A stretch of 6,918 nt of DNA. Source: Chloroflexota bacterium (GTDB lineage Bacteria; Chloroflexota; UBA5177; JANWHV01). Position 1 is the first letter of the stretch, and each line of letters opens with the position of its first letter. Positions 1-5,665 of the stretch are shown here, one piece after another. The position numbers and the translations under genes were made by a program. The stretch is from positions 1 through 6,918 of the forward strand of contig JAICHN010000282.1 in NCBI GenBank assembly GCA_025924845.1, given 5' to 3'. The notes below the pieces were generated by a model that worked only from the letters and a program-made list of their open reading frames with translations, was not told the origin of the DNA and did not search any database.

Positions 1-979
1 CTACCCCTGGGTCTTTGGACGCGGCAAGACTGAAGAGTGAGCCGCAGATCCCGGCGAAAAAGTAGACGTACAGGAATCGACCCGATCCGACGCAGCGCTC
101 ATAGAGGGGACCTACCATGTAGAGAGAAAAGCAGTTGACTGCCAGGTGCATCAAGCCTTCGTGGAGAAATATCGGCGTAATCAGCCGCCACCATTGCCCC
201 TGATGGATAATCGCGAAATCGTCTTTCGCGCCGTACCGTTCCAGGGTTGCCCCGTTCTGAGAGCCGCCGTGCGTCTCCAGGAACAGATACATCGCCACGT
301 TGATCGCCAGCAGGAGATACACCACAAACACGGGCCGCGCCTGGAGGCGCTGGTAGGCCGCGGCGGCGAGACGAAGCGCGTTGGGCGAACCCGATCCACC
401 CGGCGTCAGAAGCCCCGCGCCGAGATAGGTGCCAAGCAGCCGCAAGCGGAGGCCGAGCGTACCATCGCCCGCCGCGATGCCGGCACGGTAGGCGGCGCGT
501 TGGGCCGCAACCCGGCCCGGCCCGGACTCGACCTGGGCCAGGGCGGCCGTATAGCGCCACTGGTTGGGGTCGAGCGATCGCGCCATGCTCAGCGCGCGCC
601 GCGCCGTATCAGCATCGCCGCTCTTCAGAAAGAGCAGGCCGAGTTGGTAGTAGGCCGGGGCAAAGCGCGGATCAGCCTGGATCGCCTCGCTAAATGCATC
701 GGCGGCTGCCTGCGCGTTTCCCGCCGCCCGCGCGCACAGGCCTACGGCCAGATGAGCGCGGGCCAGGGTGGGGTCGCTCGCCAAAGCGGCGGCGGCGATT
801 CGCGCCGCCTTTTCAAACTCGGCTCGCTCGGCCAGGGCCCAGGCACGCAGCGCCTGAGCCTCCGGAGAAACCCCAGAGGCGCGATCCGCGGCAAGAAGAC
901 GCAGCGCATCGTTGCCGCGTCCCCGCGTGATCAACGCATCCAACTGTTCGAGATGAGGGTTTGTCCCGATCGTGGTCAT
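1..979 (-). CDS. Rhomboid intramembrane serine protease with N-terminal TPR domain (3' end beyond window)
   Basis: The 326 visible residues join a soluble helical N-terminus to a rhomboid membrane domain. Two 34-residue TPR-like units lie at about 71-104 and 105-138, each ending in a DP pair. A hydrophobic first membrane segment follows at about 216-234. Next come the rhomboid signature GQWWRLITPIFLHEGLMH (261-278) and HLAVN, where H278 and N282 correspond to the oxyanion-side His and Asn of GlpG. A further membrane segment lies at about 301-321. The family cleaves transmembrane substrates inside the membrane with a Ser-His dyad. The reading stops at ...KDPGV, just where the GxSG motif should begin, so the catalytic Ser and His lie outside the window and activity cannot be judged. 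The ATG at 979 is the first possible start: an in-frame TGA sits at 1028-1030 with no ATG, GTG or TTG between. GGAG motifs lie 1 and 15 bases upstream, neither ideally spaced. It is co-oriented with recF and may share its transcript. The TPRs probably face the cytoplasm and recruit partners (inference). Confidence 0.9.
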   Translation of the reverse strand, partial: MTTIGTNPHLEQLDALITRGRGNDALRLLAADRASGVSPEAQALRAWALAERAEFEKAARIAAAALASDPTLARAHLAVGLCARAAGNAQAAADAFSEAIQADPRFAPAYYQLGLLFLKSGDADTARRALSMARSLDPNQWRYTAALAQVESGPGRVAAQRAAYRAGIAAGDGTLGLRLRLLGTYLGAGLLTPGGSGSPNALRLAAAAYQRLQARPVFVVYLLLAINVAMYLFLETHGGSQNGATLERYGAKDDFAIIHQGQWWRLITPIFLHEGLMHLAVNCFSLYMVGPLYERCVGSGRFLYVYFFAGICGSLFSLAASKDPGV

Positions 980-990
980 TCTCCGTGTAC

Positions 991-1041
991 TTAGCTCCGC
1001 GCGGCGCCGCGTGGCTTGCCCTGCTGCTCAGGGTACAGCAT
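991..1041 (-). CDS. Possible 16-residue leader ORF upstream of the rhomboid gene
   Basis: In the 97-base gap between recF and the rhomboid gene, an ATG at 1041 opens a short frame reading MLYPEQQGKPRGAARS and ending in TAA at 991-993. A GGAG lies 4 bases before this ATG (1046-1049), better placed than the candidate sites of the rhomboid gene itself. The stop falls 11 bases before the rhomboid ATG, so translation could be coupled. Chance ORFs of this length are common in GC-rich DNA and I recognise no homologue. Treat it as a hypothesis. Confidence 0.15.
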   Translation of the reverse strand: MLYPEQQGKPRGAARS

Positions 1042-1077
1042 GGCGCTCCACGCAGCGATTCCAGATGCAGCGATCCT

Positions 1078-2244
1078 TTACGCTCCGATCAAGCGCAGCG
1101 TCCCGTGCGCTACCTCCCATCGTTGGGCGTCGCCCGGGAACTCGGCGCCGCCCGATCCGTCGGCGCTGGTCACGAAGGTCTGCCGCCCCTCGCCTGCTAC
1201 TTGTAGGATAGCGGCGCGACGGGCGGGGTCCAGTTCGGAAGTCGCGTCGTCCAGCAGCAGAATCGGCTGCTCCCCACTCCGCTGGTTCATGTAGGCCAGT
1301 TCGCCCAGCTTCATGGCGAGCGTCGCGGTGCGCTGCTGGCCGCGCGATCCGAAGGCCACGGCGTCCACGCCGTTCAGCGCGAAGCCGAGGTCATCGCGAT
1401 GCGGGCCCACCAGGGACATGCCCGCCGCGATGTCCCGGCCGCGCTGCAGCGCTAAGGCGGCACGTAGCGCCTCGGTCGCCGCCAGGGCGCCCCCGGACGC
1501 CAGCTCGCTCGGCGCGGTCGAGAGGGCTGCTGGTCTATACTCTACGCTTAGCTTCTCCACCTGTCCGCTCAATTCGTGGTGACGCTGCGTGGCGATTTCG
1601 CCCAGAGCCAGAGTGGCGGCTGCCCGTTGAGCGACGATTCGGCCGCCGTAATCGCACAGTCCATCGTCCCAATAGGTGAGGGAACCGGCGGGCTGGGTCC
1701 GGTCGCGCACCTGGCGGAGCAAGGCGTTCCGCTGCACGATCACTTTGTTGTAGCGTGAGAGCGCCCGAAAATAGGCGGGGTCCAGTTGACAGAGCATGAC
1801 ATCCAGGAAGCGCCGGCGAACCGAGGGTGATCCGGCGATCAAGTCCACGTCGGCCGGCGCGAAGAAGACGGCATTGACCGTGCCGACGATTTCACTGGCC
1901 TTGCGCTCGGTCCCGTTCAGCTTGAATCGCTTTCGGGTTTGACCTTCCGTACCGCCTTCGCGGATGACAATTTCCACGGACTGCTCGGCGCCGCCGCGCT
2001 CGATCTGGCCTACGATCCGGGCAAAAGCGGTGGGACTAAGCGGGTCGCGTTCGGCCCACGAGATAAGTTCCGAGTCACTCCGGGCGCGGGTCGATTTGGT
2101 GGTCGCCAGCAGGTAGATCGCTTCGAGCAGATTGGTCTTACCCTGCGCATTGGCGCCATGGAGCAAAACGAGGCCGGGTTGGAATGCCGCATCAAGGGCC
2201 GCATAGTTTCGATAGTGACGGAGTGACAGATGACGAAGGAGCAC
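1078..2244 (-). CDS. recF: DNA replication and repair protein RecF
   Basis: This 388-residue protein is an SMC-like ABC ATPase that binds gapped DNA and, with RecO and RecR, loads RecA at stalled forks and single-strand gaps. Its length is in the family's normal range. The N-terminus (LRHLSLRHYRNY) is the canonical RecF opening. The Walker A motif GANAQGKT is at 30-37, the GPHRDD block at 280-285, the ABC signature SRGQQRT at 300-306, and the Walker B/D-loop ILLLDDATSELD at 328-339. All key ATPase residues are present. The start is GTG at 2244, because the conserved opening begins there. It lies 4 bases after the dnaN stop with no clear Shine-Dalgarno, so termination-reinitiation from dnaN is likely. 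The sequence resembles Chloroflexota RecF from memory. The stop is TAA at 1078-1080. Confidence 0.96.
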   Translation of the reverse strand: MLLRHLSLRHYRNYAALDAAFQPGLVLLHGANAQGKTNLLEAIYLLATTKSTRARSDSELISWAERDPLSPTAFARIVGQIERGGAEQSVEIVIREGGTEGQTRKRFKLNGTERKASEIVGTVNAVFFAPADVDLIAGSPSVRRRFLDVMLCQLDPAYFRALSRYNKVIVQRNALLRQVRDRTQPAGSLTYWDDGLCDYGGRIVAQRAAATLALGEIATQRHHELSGQVEKLSVEYRPAALSTAPSELASGGALAATEALRAALALQRGRDIAAGMSLVGPHRDDLGFALNGVDAVAFGSRGQQRTATLAMKLGELAYMNQRSGEQPILLLDDATSELDPARRAAILQVAGEGRQTFVTSADGSGGAEFPGDAQRWEVAHGTLRLIGA

Positions 2245-2248
2245 TCGG

Positions 2249-3385
2249 CTAGCGCGGCACCGTCACCGGCATGATCACATGCAGGAACTCGGCCCCATCC
2301 ACCGGGCGCAGAACGCCGGCCTGCGTCGGACCGAGAAGCTCGATCGCCGTTTGGGTCGAGTTCATCACGCCCAGGGCATCGGCAACATACTTACTGTTGA
2401 AGCCAATCGTAATCGCAGGCCCTTCAACCACGGCATCGACCACGCTGTCATTGTCGCCCACATCCTGCGTCTCGGCGCTCACGACGATCGTGCCTGCCCC
2501 GTCGCCGGCGGCCTCTATGGCAAGCTTCAGCAGGCTGGATCCGTCGCGCGCGAAATAGCCCGCGATCCGCACCGCCTTGAGCAGGTCGGCCGTATTGGCG
2601 ACCACGCGGGTCTTGTACTCCTTGGGGATGATCTGCTTATAGTTGACGAATTGCTCGCTCTGTAAGGTGGCCAGGAAATCCACGTTCTCCATATGAAAGA
2701 GGATCTGCCCACGATTAGGCGTAACCGTAATCGCCACGGCGCTGTCGTCGTCGGCCAACACGCGTCCAAGCTCGGCTACGGTACGAGCCGGAATGAGCAC
2801 GCTGAAATCCGCCGCGCAGGGTGTGCTGAGCACGGCAGAGCGGACCGACAGGCGGTACGCATCGGAAGCGGTCATGGTGATCTTATCGCCGGAGAAGGTG
2901 GTGTATACGCCGGTCAGCGGGCCACGCGTGCTGTCGCTGGAGGCGGAGAAGACTACCTGATTGATCATGGAGCGGAGGGCGCCTGCCCCTACCACGGCGG
3001 AAGGAGTATCGGCGATACTGGGAATAAGCGGGAACTCGTCGGCATCGATGCCCCGAATATTGGCGGAAAAGCGGGCGCTCCGAATGTGCGCCACGGTCTG
3101 GCTCTCGGGTGTGGCTATTTCCACCTGATCATTCGGCAGCGAATTGACAAATTCGGTTAACAAACGGGACGGGAGAGTTACCGCTCCGTCCTCAAAAATC
3201 ATCGCCGGCACCCACAACGTGATCCCGATTTTCAAATCGGTGGCCGATAGGCGAAGCCGCCCGTCATCGGTGGCGACCAAGACGTTGCTCAGCACGGGCA
3301 ACGAACTTGCCGCCGCGCTGCTCACCCCCCGATTGACCACCGATAGGCCGCGACTCAGCGTTTCCTGTGAACACGAAAGCTTCAT
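2249..3385 (-). CDS. dnaN: DNA polymerase III subunit beta (sliding clamp)
   Basis: The 378-residue product is the ring-shaped clamp that tethers DNA polymerase III and many repair factors to DNA. The length fits three clamp domains of about 120 residues each. Family blocks visible in order are LPVLSNVLVATDDGRLRLSA (29-48), DEFPLIP (116-122), RGPLTGVY (154-161), TASDAYRLS (172-180), NYKQIIPKEY (248-257), FNSKYVADAL (329-338), GVLRPVDG (357-364) and the terminal HVIMPVTVPR. The N-terminal domain is close to Chloroflexota clamps as I remember them. The ATG at 3385 gives the standard MKLSCSQETL opening and is preceded by a strong Shine-Dalgarno. The gene is first in a dnaN-recF unit and stops (TAG) 4 bases before recF. 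dnaA is not upstream; a divergent protease gene is. The C-terminal tail MPVTVPR differs slightly from the E. coli MPMRL that helps form the protein-binding pocket. Confidence 0.97.
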   Translation of the reverse strand: MKLSCSQETLSRGLSVVNRGVSSAAASSLPVLSNVLVATDDGRLRLSATDLKIGITLWVPAMIFEDGAVTLPSRLLTEFVNSLPNDQVEIATPESQTVAHIRSARFSANIRGIDADEFPLIPSIADTPSAVVGAGALRSMINQVVFSASSDSTRGPLTGVYTTFSGDKITMTASDAYRLSVRSAVLSTPCAADFSVLIPARTVAELGRVLADDDSAVAITVTPNRGQILFHMENVDFLATLQSEQFVNYKQIIPKEYKTRVVANTADLLKAVRIAGYFARDGSSLLKLAIEAAGDGAGTIVVSAETQDVGDNDSVVDAVVEGPAITIGFNSKYVADALGVMNSTQTAIELLGPTQAGVLRPVDGAEFLHVIMPVTVPR

Positions 3386-3390
3386 GCACG

Positions 3391-3397
3391 CCCCTCC
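3391..3397 (-). promoter_or_regulatory. Shine-Dalgarno site of dnaN
   Basis: The minus strand reads GGAGGGG here, 5 bases before the dnaN ATG. It is a near-ideal ribosome binding site and supports 3385 as the start. Confidence 0.8.
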
Positions 3398-3483
3398 GCT
3401 GGGCCGCGTGAACTTCTACCATGGCGCGGCCCCAAGCGCCGCTCGTCGTCGCCGTCCAGAAGGGTAACTCGCGCCCTGGAGCA

Positions 3484-3512
3484 TGGACCGTTGAAGTAAC
3501 GGGGAGTATGAT
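3484..3512 (+). promoter_or_regulatory. Candidate sigma70-type promoter for the S8 protease operon
   Basis: A -35-like TGGACC (3484-3489, 4 of 6 matches to TTGACA) and a -10 TATGAT (3507-3512, 5 of 6 matches to TATAAT) are separated by exactly 17 bases. Transcription would start near 3519, giving a leader of about 47 bases before the protease ATG. The assignment rests on hexamer matching only. Confidence 0.4.
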
Positions 3513-3536
3513 ACAGCTTGCGGAGATGCCCCACAA
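3508..3536 (-). promoter_or_regulatory. Candidate sigma70-type promoter for dnaN-recF
   Basis: On the minus strand a -35-like TTGTGG (3531-3536, only 3 of 6 matches) and a -10 TATCAT (3508-3513, 5 of 6 matches) are 17 bases apart. This would start dnaN transcripts near 3501, with a leader of about 115 bases. The -10 hexamer overlaps that of the opposing promoter by five bases. The weak -35 keeps confidence low, but no better minus-strand candidate is visible in the intergenic region. Confidence 0.3.
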
Positions 3537-3553
3537 GGCAGTAATCAGCAGTC

Positions 3554-3560
3554 GGGGAGG
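3554..3560 (+). promoter_or_regulatory. Shine-Dalgarno site of the S8 protease
   Basis: GGGGAGG lies 5 bases before the ATG at 3566. It is a strong site that fixes this start over any internal methionine. Confidence 0.8.
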
Positions 3561-3565
3561 ACTTC

Positions 3566-5383
3566 ATGAATTGGCTCCTGCGTCGTCCAGGTTTGTATTT
3601 GATCGTCCACTGGACCGTCACCCTTGCGCTGATTGCCATCTTTCTTGTGCCCTGGCCATTCCATTCCGGCCAATCCTCCAGCCAACCCCCCGCGCCGGCC
3701 TCGTCTTCTGATGCCGTGACCTTGCTCACCGGTCAGGTGGTGCGCCTGGACCGCCACAACCTGCCGCTTGATACAGCGGGACTCACCCTCAGCATGGGTG
3801 ACAACGGTGATTCCTACGCAACACCGGACGCGGTGCGCATTCAAGCAGGCTCCTACTGGGATCCCACCCTATTCGATGTGTCATATCTCACCGCCAACGG
3901 TTTTGACGACCGGCAGTCCTCCACGGTTCCGGTTATCGTGCAGTTCGCGAACCACGATCTGGCGGCGCGGGCCATGCGGGAAGGACTGGTCGACCAGGGA
4001 ATCAAGGTCACGCACCTCTTCGAGTACGAGCCGATGGTCTCCGGCTATGTGAGCAAGGATGGACCGTTCGTACCCGCCGCGCCCGACACCAGCGAGGGCG
4101 TGACCGCCGTGTGGCTTGACGCCGTCGCCACCGAAAGCCCCGAAGTCGTGACGCCCGCGCTCGATTCGGCGCGTCCCCTGGTCGAGGCGCCGCTGGCCCA
4201 TGCCAAGGGCTATACCGGCAAGGGTATTCGCATCGCCGTCGTGGATACCGGCATCGATGGGAATCATCCCGACCTCAAGGGTCGCATCGTGGCCGCGCAA
4301 AACTTCAGCTCGGATAGCGACACCATCGATCATATGGGACACGGCACGCATGTGGCGAGTATCGCCGCCGGCACCGGCGCCGCCAGTGACGGGAAATTTA
4401 TGGGCATCGCTCCGCAAGCGGAGTTGATCAACGCCAAGGGACTGAACCGCAACGGCGGGGGCACAGACAGCAGTATTATGCAGGCCATGGAATGGGCCGC
4501 CGACCAGGGAGCGCGGATTGAGAACCTCAGTCTGGGCAGTTCCGCCACGAACGGCACCGACCCTCTGTCCCAGGCCGTGAACGAGATCAGCGCCAAGAAG
4601 AACGTACTTTTCGTGATCGCGGCGGGTAACTCGGGCCAGGGTATAGGCAAGGGGCGACTGGTATCGGCGCCGGGAGCGGCGGACGCCGCGCTAACCGTAG
4701 GCGCCATCGATAAGAACCGGCAGCTGGCTGCCTTTAGCTCACGTGGCCCTCGCTATGGCGATGACGCGTTAAAACCCGATATCGTGGCGCCGGGCGTCCA
4801 GATCATGGCGGCACGCGCCAACGGCAAGGCCGGGAACTGGTATGTTGCCTATTCCGGCACCAGTATGGCCACGCCGGTAACGGCCGGAGCGGCAGCGCTG
4901 GTCTGGCAGATGCATCCCACCTGGACCGCTGCCGAGGTGAAAGATGCCCTGATGAACGCGGCGGTGCCGATTGGCGCGCAATGCGCCGGCTGCGACGGCT
5001 TCGTTGGCGCCTATGATCAGGGCGCCGGCTTGGTCGCGCTATCCGGCAATCTCCAGCAGGCCGCGCTGATCGAACCGGCCGGGATCAGTTTCGGGTCGCT
5101 CAAGGCGAAGGAGAAGCTGGAACGGCAAGTTATCGTGCGCAACGTGACCGGCGCCACGCTGCAACTGACTCTGGGCGGCAGAATCCAGAATCCATCGGGT
5201 GACGCGCAGGCCGGCCTCTCCATCTCCACGCCCGAACTTACCCTGGGCCCAGGCGCCACGGCGCCGGTCATCCTGGCGATCACCGGGCCAACCGCCAAGG
5301 GATCGTATACGGGCGAGTTGGTCCTCTCGAATCAAGACGGCAAGCGCGCCGCGCGGGCCGCCTTCGCCTTCGTAGTACGCTAA
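3566..5383 (+). CDS. Subtilisin-like S8 family serine peptidase, exported, with prodomain and C-terminal beta domain
   Basis: This 605-residue subtilase probably acts outside the membrane. Residues 1-8 carry arginines, 10-30 are hydrophobic (signal peptide or anchor), and 36-48 are a Ser/Pro/Ala linker. Residues 50-110 contain VTLLTGQVVRLD and an LFDVSYL block, a layout I know from long actinobacterial-type S8 proteases. Residues about 121-185 look like an I9-type propeptide (chaperone/inhibitor). In the peptidase domain (about 215-490) the triad is complete: D227 in VVDTG, H259 in GHGTHVAS and S433 in GTSMATP. The oxyanion Asn is N355 in AAGNSG. C473 and C476 form a CxxC pair that could be a disulfide. 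Residues about 504-605 form a predicted beta-sandwich (SFGSLKAKEK..., YTGELVLSNQ) of the Ig or ASH-like kind, possibly for binding or stability. The gene is first in a plus-strand unit; its TAA overlaps the Shine-Dalgarno of the next gene. The substrate is unknown, perhaps environmental protein for nutrition. Confidence 0.93.
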   Translation: MNWLLRRPGLYLIVHWTVTLALIAIFLVPWPFHSGQSSSQPPAPASSSDAVTLLTGQVVRLDRHNLPLDTAGLTLSMGDNGDSYATPDAVRIQAGSYWDPTLFDVSYLTANGFDDRQSSTVPVIVQFANHDLAARAMREGLVDQGIKVTHLFEYEPMVSGYVSKDGPFVPAAPDTSEGVTAVWLDAVATESPEVVTPALDSARPLVEAPLAHAKGYTGKGIRIAVVDTGIDGNHPDLKGRIVAAQNFSSDSDTIDHMGHGTHVASIAAGTGAASDGKFMGIAPQAELINAKGLNRNGGGTDSSIMQAMEWAADQGARIENLSLGSSATNGTDPLSQAVNEISAKKNVLFVIAAGNSGQGIGKGRLVSAPGAADAALTVGAIDKNRQLAAFSSRGPRYGDDALKPDIVAPGVQIMAARANGKAGNWYVAYSGTSMATPVTAGAAALVWQMHPTWTAAEVKDALMNAAVPIGAQCAGCDGFVGAYDQGAGLVALSGNLQQAALIEPAGISFGSLKAKEKLERQVIVRNVTGATLQLTLGGRIQNPSGDAQAGLSISTPELTLGPGATAPVILAITGPTAKGSYTGELVLSNQDGKRAARAAFAFVVR

Positions 5384-5387
5384 GGAG
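5382..5387 (+). promoter_or_regulatory. Shine-Dalgarno site that selects the ATG at 5394
   Basis: AAGGAG overlaps the protease stop codon. It lies 6 bases before the ATG at 5394 but only 3 before the in-frame GTG at 5391, so the ATG is the better start. The overlap suggests coupled translation with the protease. Confidence 0.65.
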
Positions 5388-5393
5388 TAGGTG

Positions 5394-5642
5394 ATGAGCA
5401 AGGATGGCCAGGTAAATCGCGCCAAACAGGACTTGGCGCGGGCGCTCAAGGTAGACAAAGACACGATCGGCGTAAAGTCCGTGACTCCCACGCAGTGGAA
5501 CGACGCATCGCTGGGCCTGGCCAAGGGTGGCGGTTCGTTCGCCATGGTGATGATCGACGGCTACATTATCGAGTTGGAACATGGAGGGCGCACTTACCGC
5601 TACCACGCCGACGAGGATAGCAGGGTGGAGCGCGCCTGGTAA
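5394..5642 (+). CDS. Small uncharacterised protein with an SLG...GY...YxYHxD-type domain
   Basis: The 82-residue product has no signal peptide or membrane segment, so it should be cytoplasmic. The N-terminal third (about 5-20) is a likely charged helix, AKQDLARALKVDKD, typical of domains that begin 'ADLAxRLGVxxDxI'. The rest looks like a small beta fold: W35-NDASLG (36-41), DGYIIELEHGG (55-65) and YRYHAD (68-73). From memory this resembles uncharacterised domains in Chloroflexota and Actinobacteria with a WPDGSLGCPxPG...GYxIxLExxGxxYxYHxD pattern. Here the usual Cys-Pro after SLG is replaced by L42-A43 and the following PG is missing, so any role of that Cys is lost. The function is unknown. 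It starts 10 bases after the protease gene and ends 23 bases before the aldehyde dehydrogenase, so cotranscription is likely. A role as partner or regulator of the protease is possible but unsupported, as the protease is exported and this protein seems not to be. Confidence 0.8.
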   Translation: MSKDGQVNRAKQDLARALKVDKDTIGVKSVTPTQWNDASLGLAKGGGSFAMVMIDGYIIELEHGGRTYRYHADEDSRVERAW

Positions 5643-5665
5643 CCCACGAAAGGATCCCACCCACG

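Noticed and set aside
146..994. 282-codon open frame on the plus strand
   Set aside because: It is antisense to the rhomboid gene, whose minus-strand frame carries clear TPR and rhomboid motifs. The plus-strand product is Arg/Gly-rich with no recognisable domain.
1000..1011. Perfect 12-base GC palindrome between recF and the rhomboid gene, considered as a terminator
   Set aside because: It has no loop spacing and no T tract follows on the minus strand. Such palindromes are expected in GC-rich DNA.
3423..3440. 5-bp inverted repeat (GGCGC/GCGCC, 8-base loop) in the dnaN leader
   Set aside because: It is short, with no T tract, and does not cover the ribosome site, so there is no support for a riboswitch or attenuator.
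3491..3496. TTGAAG as the -35 of the protease promoter
   Set aside because: It is only 10 bases from TATGAT. TGGACC at 3484 has the correct 17-base spacing.
3421..3711. 96-codon plus-strand ORF across the intergenic region
   Set aside because: It overlaps the protease start in another frame, while the protease has the better Shine-Dalgarno and clear homology. The product is unrecognisable.
3881..4417. 178-codon minus-strand ORF
   Set aside because: It is a shadow inside the S8 protease gene, lying across the Asp and His catalytic motifs of the plus-strand frame.
5391..5393. GTG as the start of the small protein
   Set aside because: It is only 3 bases from AAGGAG. The next codon, ATG at 5394, has standard spacing.
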